Assembly: GCA_934700385.1 (NCBI GenBank)
Contig: CAKUXO010000007.1
Location: 1 to 64,000, forward strand
Length of the DNA: 64,000 nt
Source of the DNA: an uncultured Candidatus Melainabacteria bacterium
Lineage (GTDB): Bacteria > Cyanobacteriota > Vampirovibrionia > Gastranaerophilales > Gastranaerophilaceae
Reading direction: 5' to 3'
Of the stretch, positions 39,297-48,782 are shown in pieces (within the stretch, counting starts at the first letter, position 1; each line of letters starts with the position of its first letter). The position numbers and the translations under genes are program-made. The notes beneath the pieces are model-generated. The model had not been told where the DNA came from and ran no database searches. It saw only the letters and a program-made list of their open reading frames with translations.

Positions 39297-41318
39297 CTAT
39301 AAAATATCCAAAGGGTCAATATCAACAACCATTTTAATATCTTGTGGCAAAGAAATTGATTTTAAAAATCGAAGAATTGACCTGTGACCCAAATCTCCTA
39401 TTTTATTTTTAATTATAATATTAAAACGATATTCTTCTTTAATTTTGTTAATTACACAAGGTACAGGCCCTAAAACAAGGAGTGTTTCATCTAGTGAAAG
39501 TTTTTTAATATAATCTGTTAAATGAAATTCAATTTCTTGAGAGGATTTTTCAGCCCTAAATTCATTTTTTGAAGAAAGAACAATTCTAATCATCTTTGAA
39601 AAAGGCGGATAATCAAGCAATTCACGAAGTTCTATTTCATTTTCATAAAACTCATCATAATTTTGCTCTTGTGCGTTTTTTAAAAAGATATTATTAGAAT
39701 TATAAGTTTGAAAAATAACTTTTCCTTCTTCTTCACCTCTGCCCGAGCGCCCTGCAACTTGGGTTAAAATAGAAAAACCACGTTCAGAACTTCGATAATC
39801 AGGTAAGTTAAAACTTAAATCGGCATTAATTACCCCAACAAGGGTTACATTTTTATTATCTAACCCTTTTGCAATCATTTGAGTACCGATTAAAATATCA
39901 ATGTCGCCCTTTTGAAATCTTTTTAAAATTTCAATGTGTTCATTTTTCTTTGAAAGGCTATCAGAATCAAGTCGCTCTATTTTATATTCTGGGAAAAATT
40001 CTTTTGCAACTATTTCAACTTTTTGTGAACCCAAGCCAAAGTTTTCAAGTGCTTCTGAGCCACACTTAGGGCATTTTGGGTTAGTTATTTCATATCCACA
40101 ATAATGACATTTATAAGAGTTTGTTTGATAGTGATAAATTAAAGGAATGGCGCATTTTTTACATTGTAAAACTTCGCCACATTCCATACATTGTGTGTAA
40201 GAGCTAAAACCACGTCTATTAATTAAAAAGATAACCTGATTACCTTTTTCAATTGTTTCTTTAACATTTTTAACTAAAGTTCTTGAAAAAAGAGAGTAGT
40301 TTCTTTCTCGGCGCTCTGTTTTCATATCAATAACAACAACCTTGGGCAATTTTGCGTTGTTAAATCTTTCTTTTAGGGTGAATAATGAATTTGTGTTAAT
40401 TGCTTCATAATAGCTTTCAATTGATGGAGTGGCAGAGCCTAAAATCAGTTTTGCACCTGTAATTTCACAAAGTTTTTTAGCAACATCTTTAGCATGATAC
40501 CTTGGATTAGGCATTGTTTGTTTATAACTTGAATCGTGTTCTTCATCAATTATTATTAAACCAAGATTTTTAACAGGGGCAAAAACCGCACTTCTTGCGC
40601 CAAAAAGGATTTTTATTTCATTATTTTTTAATTTTTTCCAAGTTTCATATTTTTGCGCTTCTGTAATAGAGCTATGCCAAATAGCGCAAGAATCTTGCCC
40701 AAAGTGTTCAATGGTTCGCATGGTTAATTGTGAAACAAGAGCTATTTCAGGCGCTAAAAAAAGAACGTTTTTTCCTTCTTTAATTGTATCTTCAATTAAT
40801 TTAAAATAAATTTCAGTTTTGCCTGAACCTGTAATTCCATATAACAAGGAAGTTTTAGCGCCAACATGCCTGATTTGATTATAAATTTCTTCTTGTTTTA
40901 AAGAAAGTTTTGTTTCTTTTTCAATTTTTTTAGTATCAAAAATCAAACTTTTAATTTTAGGGGTTCTATATTTTTTAACATTTTTTTCAAAAAATTTTGA
41001 CGGTAATGCCGTATTTAAAACAGTTTGGATGTCACAAAAATAATAAGATGAAACCCATTCTAAAAGTTTTAAATATTCAAGAGAAAAAAGCGGTTCTGAT
41101 TCTAAAATTGAACCTAGTTCTTTTGGTTTAATGCTTTCTTCTAAATAATCGCTAAAACCTACTATAAAGGCTTTTAGTTCTTCTTTTCTTCTTCCAAAAG
41201 GAATTGAAACCGCTTGCCCGATTTTAATTTCATCTTTTAAACTTTCAGGAATTAAATAACTGAAAGTTTTTGTGCCTAATTTATTAATATCAACAAGAAC
41301 CTGAGCGTATTTTGGCAT
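39297..41318 (-). CDS. priA: Primosomal protein N' (PriA helicase)
   Basis: 673 residues. It restarts stalled replication forks by loading the primosome. The N-terminal 3'-end-binding domain (AQVLVDINKLGTKTFSYLIP) is present. The helicase core has LLYGITGSGKTEIY and IIDEEHDSSYKQ. Zinc-binding Cys pairs run through CMECGEVLQCKKC and CHYCGY...CPKCGS (eight Cys). QVAGRSGRGEEEG and the C-terminal domain follow. Starts at 41318, sharing a base with the next gene upstream, and ends one base before the helicase start; the cluster is tightly coupled. Confidence 0.96.
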   Translation of the reverse strand: MPKYAQVLVDINKLGTKTFSYLIPESLKDEIKIGQAVSIPFGRRKEELKAFIVGFSDYLEESIKPKELGSILESEPLFSLEYLKLLEWVSSYYFCDIQTVLNTALPSKFFEKNVKKYRTPKIKSLIFDTKKIEKETKLSLKQEEIYNQIRHVGAKTSLLYGITGSGKTEIYFKLIEDTIKEGKNVLFLAPEIALVSQLTMRTIEHFGQDSCAIWHSSITEAQKYETWKKLKNNEIKILFGARSAVFAPVKNLGLIIIDEEHDSSYKQTMPNPRYHAKDVAKKLCEITGAKLILGSATPSIESYYEAINTNSLFTLKERFNNAKLPKVVVIDMKTERRERNYSLFSRTLVKNVKETIEKGNQVIFLINRRGFSSYTQCMECGEVLQCKKCAIPLIYHYQTNSYKCHYCGYEITNPKCPKCGSEALENFGLGSQKVEIVAKEFFPEYKIERLDSDSLSKKNEHIEILKRFQKGDIDILIGTQMIAKGLDNKNVTLVGVINADLSFNLPDYRSSERGFSILTQVAGRSGRGEEEGKVIFQTYNSNNIFLKNAQEQNYDEFYENEIELRELLDYPPFSKMIRIVLSSKNEFRAEKSSQEIEFHLTDYIKKLSLDETLLVLGPVPCVINKIKEEYRFNIIIKNKIGDLGHRSILRFLKSISLPQDIKMVVDIDPLDIL

Positions 41319-41677
41319 TATCTAACCTGTTCTAAATTTTTAGATAAACTGTTATCAATTAAAGAAAAAACAATTCCAGCAACAATAACTCCTTGGTTTA
41401 AGTCATTGTTTTGAGGAAGAATTTTTATTTCTGTTTGATTTTGATATCTTTTAGTTAAAGTAAGAAGATAGTATTTTGAGCCATACAAAAATAAAATATA
41501 TCCATTTTTAGTTTGAATTTCAGATATATCAAACCTATCATCGCTATTAAGTGCTTTTATAGCGCTCATATAAAGATTATCAGCGTCTTTAGGATAAATT
41601 TTATAACAGTTATCCAACGGCTGCGCTAAAGAAAAAGAAAACAATAACAAAAAAACAACAGCTATTATTTTTTTCAT
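41318..41677 (-). CDS. Small secreted protein of unknown function
   Basis: 119 residues. A clear signal peptide (MKKIIAVVFLLLFSFSLAQP) precedes a mature domain of about 100 residues. That domain alternates strands and helices (NLYMSAIKALNSDDRFDISEIQTKNGYILFLYG). I recognise no family. Lies between polA and priA and overlaps the priA start by one base, so it is translated with them, although its location is periplasmic or extracellular. Confidence 0.65.
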   Translation of the reverse strand: MKKIIAVVFLLLFSFSLAQPLDNCYKIYPKDADNLYMSAIKALNSDDRFDISEIQTKNGYILFLYGSKYYLLTLTKRYQNQTEIKILPQNNDLNQGVIVAGIVFSLIDNSLSKNLEQVR

Positions 41678-41680
41678 TTT

Positions 41681-44299
41681 TTATTTCTCCATCCAAGTTT
41701 TGCCAAAGCCGACCTCAATTTTAAGCGGAACTCTTAAAGGTTGATTTTGTTCCATAGCTTTTAAAGTAAGCTCTTTAACTATTTCTTTTTCATCTTGTGC
41801 CACTTCTAAAACAAGTTCGTCGTGGATTTGAAGAATTATTTTAGATTTAAAATCTTTAAGTTTTTGATGAAGTTCAACCATTGCCATTTTAATAATATCG
41901 GCACTTGTTCCTTGAAGTGGGGCGTTAATTGCTGCTCTTAGTGCAAACTCACGAATATTTGCATTTCTTGAATTTAATTCAGCCCCTAAATATCTTCTTC
42001 TTCCAAAAAGAGTTTCAACCCAGCCATTTGTTTGAGCACATTCAAGGGTTTTATTAATATAAGATGAAATTTTTGGATAAGTTGCAAAATATTTATTAAT
42101 TAAATCTTGCGCTTCATAAGGCGATATATTAAGGGTTTGCGCTAGTCCATATCTTGTTTGCCCATAAATAATACCAAAATTAACGGTTTTAGCCTTTCTT
42201 CTCATATCTTTTGTAACTTCATCACTTGAAACATTAAAGATTTTTGAAGCGGTTAATTTATGAACATCAATTTCATCACAAAAGGCCTTAATTAAGCCCT
42301 CATCTTCTGAATAGTGCGCTAAAAGCCTTAATTCAACCTGAGAATAATCTGCACTCATAATTAAGTTATCACTTTCAGGAACAAAGGCTGCTCTAATTCT
42401 ATTTGAAAATTCTGTTCTAATTGGAATATTTTGAAGATTAGGCTCACTTGAAGATAATCTTCCTGTTGCTGTAACAATTTGATTAAAATGGGTATGAATT
42501 TTTCCATCTTTTTTAACAAGTTTTGGTAGTGCGTCAATGTATGTTGTTTTTAATTTCATAAGTTGACGATGTTCTAAGATATCTCTTGCGATTTTATGTT
42601 CAAGCGCAAGTTCATCTAAAATTTTAGCGCTTGTTGAATAATTGCCAGATTTTCCTTTTTTCTTTGGTTTAATTTGAAGTTTATCAAATAAAACTTCGGC
42701 AACTTGTTTTGGTGAATTAATGTTAAACTTGCAATCTGCTTGTTTATAAATTTCTTCTTCATAAAAAGAAACTTTTTTATCTATTTCATCACCAATTGAT
42801 TTTAAATAAGCGCAATCTAGCTTTACACCTTGGTTTTCCATATCTTTTAAAACAAAAGTTAAAGGAAGCTCTGTTTCATTTAAAAGTTTAAGTTCTTTTT
42901 CATTAAGATTTTTATTATAAAAATCGTATAAATCTTCTAAATAAGCGCAAAGCAAGTAATAATCATCTTCTTTAGGAATTACATTAAAACATTCATTAAT
43001 TTGAGTAATTAAGTCGTGCTTTCTTGAAGAATCTTTTATATAGCTTGAAAGTTCAACATCTGAAACTATCCCTTTAACATCATATTCAATTGTTTTTGCG
43101 CTATATGTAATTTTTTTAAATTCAGGGTCAGATAAATAGCTTTCTATTTCATCAAAAGAGGTTTTAATTACACGATTATTTTGTGAAATATAACAAAAAC
43201 CACTATCAATAAAATCAACTAAAAAGCCTGTGGGTTTTGTTTTATCAAGTGAAAGAAGAAAATCTTTTAAATTTTTATTGTCTATTTTTTCAATTTTCTT
43301 TTCTTCTTTTTTAACTTCTTCAAAAGAAAACAAGCCCATTTGGACATTTTCTTCAACAGGATTAAATTTAACAATTTCACCACAAGAATTTTCAGTATCA
43401 AAAGGCGAAAGAAGTTTATCTATGTTTTTTGAAAAAGAATAGAATTGCATTTTTTTGAAGAAAGAATCAACAACTTCTTTATTAGGAATTTTCAGGCATG
43501 CGCCCTCAAAATCAAAAGTTATATCAAGATTTCTTACAATTTGCGCTAAAAATTGAGATAAATAAGCATTTTCTTTTCCGTCAATCAATTTTTGTTTAAG
43601 AGCTTTTTTAGAGATATTTTCAATGTTTTCATAAATATTATCAAGAGTTTTATATTCATTTAATAATGAAGCGGCACTTTTTGGACCAATTCCTTTTATC
43701 CCTGGGATGTTATCTGAAGTATCACCGCAAAGAGCTTTATAGTCAACAATTTGACAAGGATATACTTCCATTTTTTCAAAAACTTCTTGTTTATTATATT
43801 GGACAAGTTCACCTTTTGATGGAATTAAAACTGTTGTTAAGGCATTATCATCAACAAGTTGAAAACTATCTCTATCTCCTGTTAGAACATAGGTTTTATG
43901 CCCTTTTTCTTCGGCTTGTTTTGTAATAGTTCCGATAACATCATCACCTTCATAACCTTCTTTTGTATAAATTGGGATATCAAGCGCAACTAAGCCTTCT
44001 TTAATTAATTCAAGCTGTTGTCTTAAAGAATCCGGCATGGTTAATCTATTTGCTTTATATTCAGAAAATTTTTCAAGACGAAAAGTCGCCTTTGAAACAT
44101 CAAAAGCAACAGCAATTGAATTTGGTTTAATGTTTAATTTTTTATCTTGAAGTAAGTCGAAAATAGCTTTAAAAAAGCCATAAACTGCCCAAGTGGGAAC
44201 ATGTTGAGTTGTTTGCATGTTTGTTCTTTCAAGTGCGAAGAACATTCTAAAAGCAAGGGCATGACCATCTATTAAAATTAAAGTTTTTTTATCTTCCAT
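41681..44299 (-). CDS. polA: DNA polymerase I
   Basis: 872 residues. The N-terminal 5'-3' exonuclease has YEGDDVIGTI, LTGDRDSFQLV, GDTSDNIPGIKGIGPK. The middle domain (about 300-470) lacks the DxE of motif I; the corresponding place reads VDFIDSG. Proofreading is therefore probably lost, as in Bacillus and Thermus enzymes. The polymerase domain is intact: TGRLSSSEPNLQNIP, SADYSQVELRLLAHYS, RRKAKTVNFGIIYG and QIHDELVLEV. Used for Okazaki fragment maturation and repair. Upstream of the small secreted protein and priA. Confidence 0.97.
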   Translation of the reverse strand: MEDKKTLILIDGHALAFRMFFALERTNMQTTQHVPTWAVYGFFKAIFDLLQDKKLNIKPNSIAVAFDVSKATFRLEKFSEYKANRLTMPDSLRQQLELIKEGLVALDIPIYTKEGYEGDDVIGTITKQAEEKGHKTYVLTGDRDSFQLVDDNALTTVLIPSKGELVQYNKQEVFEKMEVYPCQIVDYKALCGDTSDNIPGIKGIGPKSAASLLNEYKTLDNIYENIENISKKALKQKLIDGKENAYLSQFLAQIVRNLDITFDFEGACLKIPNKEVVDSFFKKMQFYSFSKNIDKLLSPFDTENSCGEIVKFNPVEENVQMGLFSFEEVKKEEKKIEKIDNKNLKDFLLSLDKTKPTGFLVDFIDSGFCYISQNNRVIKTSFDEIESYLSDPEFKKITYSAKTIEYDVKGIVSDVELSSYIKDSSRKHDLITQINECFNVIPKEDDYYLLCAYLEDLYDFYNKNLNEKELKLLNETELPLTFVLKDMENQGVKLDCAYLKSIGDEIDKKVSFYEEEIYKQADCKFNINSPKQVAEVLFDKLQIKPKKKGKSGNYSTSAKILDELALEHKIARDILEHRQLMKLKTTYIDALPKLVKKDGKIHTHFNQIVTATGRLSSSEPNLQNIPIRTEFSNRIRAAFVPESDNLIMSADYSQVELRLLAHYSEDEGLIKAFCDEIDVHKLTASKIFNVSSDEVTKDMRRKAKTVNFGIIYGQTRYGLAQTLNISPYEAQDLINKYFATYPKISSYINKTLECAQTNGWVETLFGRRRYLGAELNSRNANIREFALRAAINAPLQGTSADIIKMAMVELHQKLKDFKSKIILQIHDELVLEVAQDEKEIVKELTLKAMEQNQPLRVPLKIEVGFGKTWMEK

Positions 44300-44345
44300 T
44301 TTTCTATTCTTTTTTATTTTTATTTTACAACATTTTTTTGATTAA

Positions 44346-44612
44346 TTAAAATATAATAACTTTAATATAGAAAAAATAAAACGTTATTAAAAAACAAACG
44401 TAAACGATTTGATTTAGAAAATATTTTGGTGAAAAAAGAAAGAAAACATACCCAAAAAATAATAGTATTGCCTCTAAAGACATCCAAATATAGTATGATA
44501 AAGTTGTTTTAAAGAAAACATTTCTAACAAAAAATGGCAAAAACGTTACACACAAAATTGCTAAAAAGGTTAAAATTATTCCTAAAATAAAAAATTTTTT
44601 TTGTCTTTTCAT
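44346..44612 (-). CDS. Small membrane protein, three predicted helices
   Basis: 88 residues with three hydrophobic segments (about 8-30, 37-60 and 66-87) and basic residues at the N-terminus (MKRQKKFF). No family recognised. Its start overlaps the end of the second WYL-type regulator gene by 4 bases, and polA follows 46 bases downstream, so it sits inside a regulator-polA run. Confidence 0.55.
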   Translation of the reverse strand: MKRQKKFFILGIILTFLAILCVTFLPFFVRNVFFKTTLSYYIWMSLEAILLFFGYVFFLFSPKYFLNQIVYVCFLITFYFFYIKVIIF

Positions 44613-45505
44613 TTTTCCTCTTTGATTATATTATTATCAAATTTATCAAGATTATCAAGAGATTTTTTAATTAAATTTGAAAATTTTTCAGCGTCTGACT
44701 TTGGAAAAATTATTTTAGCTAAAGTGTCATATTTTAAAAGCCTTTTAAACAATAAATTTTTATCTTGTCCATAGTTTGAAACAACAATTTTATCTTTAAA
44801 AGAATCAATTAAAATTTCATCGTTTTTAAGAAGATAGGTGTCTTTTAAACGTCCATATATTTCAAAGATTGTTTCTTGTGTGCTATCAAAAAGATGAAAG
44901 TCATTCAAGGGGAAAATCCTTGCTATATTATCAATTGGAATACTTATGAATTTTTTATTCATGTTATCTAAAAAAATAGCGTTTATTTTATCTTTTTCAA
45001 ATTCAAAACTCTTTGGAGTTAATTCAAGAATTTTTTTATTAAGAGTTGTAATTTCAAGTATTCTTTCTTCTTCAATATATTTTTCAAGAATTTTGATTTT
45101 CTTTTGAAATTTGTTATTCAATTGCTTTTTTAGATATTTTTTTAAATATTTTAAGGTTTCTTGGAAATTTTCTTTTGAATTTAATTCAGATAATTTTCCA
45201 TAAATTTTAAAAAGCGCTTGGAATTTTTCTTTTGAAAGCATTGTTTTAGAAAGACCAAGAACATAAGCAAGAAAACAATTTTCAAAATGACTTAGGTTAA
45301 TTTGATTTGAATAAGATTTAATTCGATATTTTCTATCTTTTTTTATGATATTAAAACCGACTTTTTTCAATTGGGTTAAATATTTTGAAAAAACGGCTTC
45401 TTTAATATCTAAAGTCGCTAAAATAACATCTTTATGAACAAAATCATTCATTAAGAGTTTTGCAAGTTTTATTTGTTTTTTGGTGATAAGTAGGTTTTCA
45501 ATCAT
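44609..45505 (-). CDS. WYL-type transcription regulator, divergent (second of a pair)
   Basis: 298 residues. An N-terminal helix-turn-helix region (about 8-65; KQIKLAKLLMNDFVHKDVI...LKKVGFNIIKKDRKYRIKS) is followed by a helical linker and a weak WYL-like beta domain (about 150-210; ILEITTLNKKILELTPKSFEF...FISIPIDNIARIFPL). Same overall plan as its upstream neighbour, with which it overlaps by 8 bases. Paired WYL proteins, such as PafB-PafC, act as one heterodimeric DNA-damage regulator in actinobacteria. The ligand and targets here are unknown. Confidence 0.6.
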   Translation of the reverse strand: MIENLLITKKQIKLAKLLMNDFVHKDVILATLDIKEAVFSKYLTQLKKVGFNIIKKDRKYRIKSYSNQINLSHFENCFLAYVLGLSKTMLSKEKFQALFKIYGKLSELNSKENFQETLKYLKKYLKKQLNNKFQKKIKILEKYIEEERILEITTLNKKILELTPKSFEFEKDKINAIFLDNMNKKFISIPIDNIARIFPLNDFHLFDSTQETIFEIYGRLKDTYLLKNDEILIDSFKDKIVVSNYGQDKNLLFKRLLKYDTLAKIIFPKSDAEKFSNLIKKSLDNLDKFDNNIIKEEK

Positions 45506-46403
45506 AGCTTGCTTTTAGGATTTCCAGTTTTTCTTTTAAGGCATTTTTTATGTTTTCATCTGAAACATAATATAAATCAGGACAATATGAAAAAAGTTTT
45601 TGTAAAATAGAAAAAGTGTCTGTTATTGGGGTTTCAAGGGTTATATAACTTTCATCTTCTTTTAAAATTTTTTCTTGTTCACCCATTTTATTTTTATCAA
45701 AAACTTCTTTTGAAATAATATATTTTAATAAAGGGGTTCTAAAGTTAAAAGGAACGCACTTTTGCTCAACTTTTTTAACTCGATAAATTTTATCTAAGGG
45801 CAGATGAGAAAATTCAAAACCATTTTCTAAAATTCCATGGATATAAAGTTTGTTTGATAAATTGCCGATTTTAAGACAATCAAGATGAAGTGTTATGTCT
45901 TTTGTATCTCCACTTGGTAAAATATATTCAATTGTAACAATATCTTTTGTTTTGGCTAATTCTTCAAGTTTTAAAACAACATGCCAATTAAGAGTTGAAT
46001 AATATCCAAAATTCATTAAATCATCCACAACTTCTTGATTTTTAATGAATTTAGAATATTTATATAAAATCCTCATAAATCTTCTTATGTTTTTATAATC
46101 TTTTTGAGCAATTAAAAGCCTTTTAACTTGGGAAATGATTAAAAGTTCTTCTTTATTTAGGTTAATTTCAAGTTCTTTTTGAGGAATTTTATAATAGTTT
46201 TCGTTGTTTTCTTTTCTTGTTAAAATATTAATTCCCGAAGATTTTAAAATAGAAATATATTTATTAATCGAAACTTTATTAAATTGAATATCAGAATTGT
46301 TAAATTCTTCCACAATTTCATTTTTATTAAGTTCTTTTCCTAAAAGCATGCCCAAAAGAAAAAGAAGTTTAAAAGTGCTTGATTTTTTTGAAGAATTATT
46401 CAT
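45498..46403 (-). CDS. WYL-domain transcription regulator (first of a pair)
   Basis: 301 residues. An N-terminal HTH region (FKLLFLLGMLLGKELNKNEIVEEF ... INKYISILKSSGINI) is followed by a WYL domain (about 150-215). That domain has TIEYILPSGDTKDITLHLDCLKIGN-KLYIHGI and FSHLPLDKIYRVKKVEQK, in which the usual W-Y-L signature is modified. Such proteins sense nucleic acid or small ligands. The pair faces ftsZ across a 212-base divergent gap, and polA, priA and the AddAB-like genes lie downstream. Confidence 0.7.
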   Translation of the reverse strand: MNNSSKKSSTFKLLFLLGMLLGKELNKNEIVEEFNNSDIQFNKVSINKYISILKSSGINILTRKENNENYYKIPQKELEINLNKEELLIISQVKRLLIAQKDYKNIRRFMRILYKYSKFIKNQEVVDDLMNFGYYSTLNWHVVLKLEELAKTKDIVTIEYILPSGDTKDITLHLDCLKIGNLSNKLYIHGILENGFEFSHLPLDKIYRVKKVEQKCVPFNFRTPLLKYIISKEVFDKNKMGEQEKILKEDESYITLETPITDTFSILQKLFSYCPDLYYVSDENIKNALKEKLEILKASYD

Positions 46404-46555
46404 TAAAATTTATTATAGCTTAAATTTAATTTTTAAAAAATAATTTGTTTTAAAGAAAAAGTGGTGTAAAATAGTAAATATATGAATAATAGATGAACTA
46501 AAATAACAAAATTTGAATTTATGTTAAATTTAGGACATACTTATATTAGAAATTC

Positions 46556-46584
46556 TTTACATATTCTTACTTTTAAAATATAGT
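46556..46584 (+). promoter_or_regulatory. Promoter of ftsZ
   Basis: TTTACA at 46556-46561 and TATAGT at 46579-46584, spaced by 17 bases, lie 32 bases before the GTG start. This gap is shared with the divergent WYL regulators. Confidence 0.6.
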
Positions 46585-46615
46585 AAAATAAAAGACAAAT
46601 TAAGAGGGCTTATAA

Positions 46616-47824
46616 GTGGACAAGTTCAAATTAGATAATTATGACAGACAACCAAGCGAATATCCTAGATATTCATCTAACGCTAATATTAAAGTAGTTG
46701 GTGTTGGCGGTGGCGGTGGTAATGCCGTTAATAGAATGATTGCATCAGGATTAAGTGGTGTTGAATTTTGGGCAATGAACACTGACGCTCAAGTTTTAGA
46801 ATTATCAAGCGCACCAAGAAAAGTTCAACTTGGTACAAAACTTACAAATGGTTTAGGCGCAGGCGGAAATCCATCTGTTGGTGAAAAAGCAGCTGAAGAA
46901 TCAAGAGAAGATATCACAGTTGCACTAGATAGCGCCGATATGGTTTTCGTTACAGCCGGCATGGGCGGTGGTACTGGTACTGGTGCTGCTCCTGTTGTTG
47001 CTAAAATTGCAAAAGAAATGGGCGCATTAACCATTGGTGTTGTTACAAAACCTTTCAAATTTGAAGGTAAAAAAAGATTAGCTCAAGCACTTCAAGGTCT
47101 TGAAAAATTAAAAGAAAACGTTGACGCTCTTATCGTAATTCCAAACGATAAATTAATGGAAGTTGTTGAAAGAAGAACAACATTCAAAGACGCTTTTGCT
47201 GTAGTTGATGAAGTTCTATTATGTGGTATTAAAGGTATTTCAGATATCATCCTTGTTGGTGGTTTAATCAACGTTGACTTTGCCGATGTTAAAACTATTA
47301 TGCAATCATCCGGTTCTGCATTAATGGGTATCGGTAGATCATCAGGCGAAGGCAGAGCAATGGAAGCTGCTAAATTAGCAATTGATTCAAAACTTCTTGA
47401 AACATCAATTAATGGTGCAACAGGTATCATCATGAATGTTACAGGTGGTCCTGATATGACATTATTTGAAGTTAATGAAGCAGCAAACGTTATCCACGAC
47501 GCAGTTGCAGATGACGCAGATGTTATCTTCGGTGCAGTTGTTGATGATAGCATTCAAAACGATATTCAAATTACAATTATCGCAACAGGTTTTGAATTAA
47601 AAAACGGCGAAGTTTCAATTCCAACCGCACAAGATAATAAATTATCCGCAGCCGGTTTATTTGGCGGATTTAACACACCGACATTAGGTTCAGGCTCATC
47701 TTCATTCCCATTTGGCATGCCATCTACACAAAATGAAGAAAAACCAAGAGAACAATCAGCACCTTCAACAGGTTCAAGCTCTTTAGACATCCCTGAATTT
47801 CTTAATCCGAAAAACAGACTATAA
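46616..47824 (+). CDS. ftsZ: Cell division protein FtsZ
   Basis: 402-residue tubulin-like GTPase that forms the division ring. It starts at GTG with GAGGG upstream. The GTP-binding [15 protein letters not shown] lies near the N-terminus, the tubulin signature [12 protein letters not shown] near 118, and the synergy loop [11 protein letters not shown] near 220. A Ser/Pro-rich linker follows residue 330. The C-terminal peptide [13 protein letters not shown] is the conserved anchor for FtsA-type partners. No ftsA or ftsQ is adjacent. Followed by a strong terminator. Confidence 0.98.
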   Translation: MDKFKLDNYDRQPSEYPRYSSNANIKVVGVGGGGGNAVNRMIASGLSGVEFWAMNTDAQVLELSSAPRKVQLGTKLTNGLGAGGNPSVGEKAAEESREDITVALDSADMVFVTAGMGGGTGTGAAPVVAKIAKEMGALTIGVVTKPFKFEGKKRLAQALQGLEKLKENVDALIVIPNDKLMEVVERRTTFKDAFAVVDEVLLCGIKGISDIILVGGLINVDFADVKTIMQSSGSALMGIGRSSGEGRAMEAAKLAIDSKLLETSINGATGIIMNVTGGPDMTLFEVNEAANVIHDAVADDADVIFGAVVDDSIQNDIQITIIATGFELKNGEVSIPTAQDNKLSAAGLFGGFNTPTLGSGSSSFPFGMPSTQNEEKPREQSAPSTGSSSLDIPEFLNPKNRL

Positions 47825-47850
47825 GACGTAAATAATGAATAGTTGGAATT

Positions 47851-47871
47851 AAGCGGCGCAAGCCGCTTTTT
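47851..47871 (+). terminator. Rho-independent terminator of ftsZ
   Basis: AAGCGGC-4 bases-GCCGCTT stem followed by TTT, 27 bases after the ftsZ stop. Confidence 0.9.
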
Positions 47872-47887
47872 ATATGGGAAAATTTGT

Positions 47888-47922
47888 AAGCGAAAAACTT
47901 TAGTTTTTTATAGATAAATTTT
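47888..47922 (+). repeat. Short dispersed repeat (AACTTTAG type), partial copy
   Basis: AAGCGAAAAACTTTAG followed by a T-run, ATAGATAAATTTT, matches the copy at 22879-22915 except for the first bases. It lies in the gap after the ftsZ terminator. Confidence 0.75.
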
Positions 47923-48038
47923 AATTGTTGTTATCAGGCTATAAACCCAATTTACCCGCATTACCCACATGTCTAATATACAAAATAATATTACTGTCGT
48001 ATTATATAATTAAATAAAACATAAGGGGAATGGCAGTA

Positions 48039-48782
48039 ATGGAAGATTTAAAGGACAAGTTACTTCTAAAGGCTCTAAGTAAATTAAATAGTGTGCGTTG
48101 CGCTTTGGCGCATGATATCAAAACGCCGATTGCTGCGCAAAAACAGGCGGTTGATTTTCTTTTAACTTCTTTTGAGCATGCTTCAAAAGACATGGCACAA
48201 GAGCTTTTAAATCATATTAATGTTTCAAGCACTTTTGTAAGAAATTCAATTGAAAATGCTTTACATATAATTGATTTTGATGAAGATAATTCAAAATTTT
48301 CATCTGAATTTATAACAGCGTATAAAAAAATTCAAGAAAGAATTTCTCAAACTGAAATTTATGCGAAAGATAGAAATCAAAAATTCAAATTAAATCTGCA
48401 AAAAGATGTCTTAATAATTGGCAGCGAATTATTCTTTCAAAAGATAATTGATAATCTTTTAATTTGCGCTTGTGGCATTTCTTTTGAAAATAAAAACATC
48501 AATATTTCCTTAAAAGAAAAAGATGACAGGCTTTTTTTCTTAATTAAATGTCATGCGTATTATATTTCAAAAGAAAAAATCCAAGCACTTTTTTCAAAAT
48601 ATAAAGAAAATTCTGTTGATTTTAACGCTCTTGGCACTTCTACTAATATAAACATAGCAAAAACTTTAATTGAAACCCTAAATTGGGAATTTATTTTTAA
48701 ATCTTCTAAGAAAAACCTTTGCACTTTTGGTTTTAGCGTTAAGAGAGAGGGTTATTTAAAGATTCCGGATGATTGGAGTTAG
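48039..48782 (+). CDS. Soluble histidine-kinase-like protein with degenerate ATPase domain
   Basis: 247 residues from the ATG at 48039, which lies 10 bases after AAGGGG; an ATG at 48030 is too close to that site. The dimerisation/phosphoacceptor helix pair has the H-box ALAHDIKTP (His at 25). The following ATPase-like domain has DNLLICACGIS in the N-box position, lacking the usual Asn, and ALGTSTNINIAKTLIETL in the G2 position. No sensor domain or membrane segment is present. It may be a pseudo-kinase, phosphatase or phosphotransfer partner, as in HptB- or ChpT-like proteins. No response regulator gene adjoins it. The 3' end overlaps a small convergent frame by 44 bases. Confidence 0.6.
   Translation: MEDLKDKLLLKALSKLNSVRCALAHDIKTPIAAQKQAVDFLLTSFEHASKDMAQELLNHINVSSTFVRNSIENALHIIDFDEDNSKFSSEFITAYKKIQERISQTEIYAKDRNQKFKLNLQKDVLIIGSELFFQKIIDNLLICACGISFENKNINISLKEKDDRLFFLIKCHAYYISKEKIQALFSKYKENSVDFNALGTSTNINIAKTLIETLNWEFIFKSSKKNLCTFGFSVKREGYLKIPDDWS

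Noticed and set aside
47092..47553. 153-codon frame opposite ftsZ
   Set aside because: Pure antisense shadow of the conserved ftsZ gene with no start signals.
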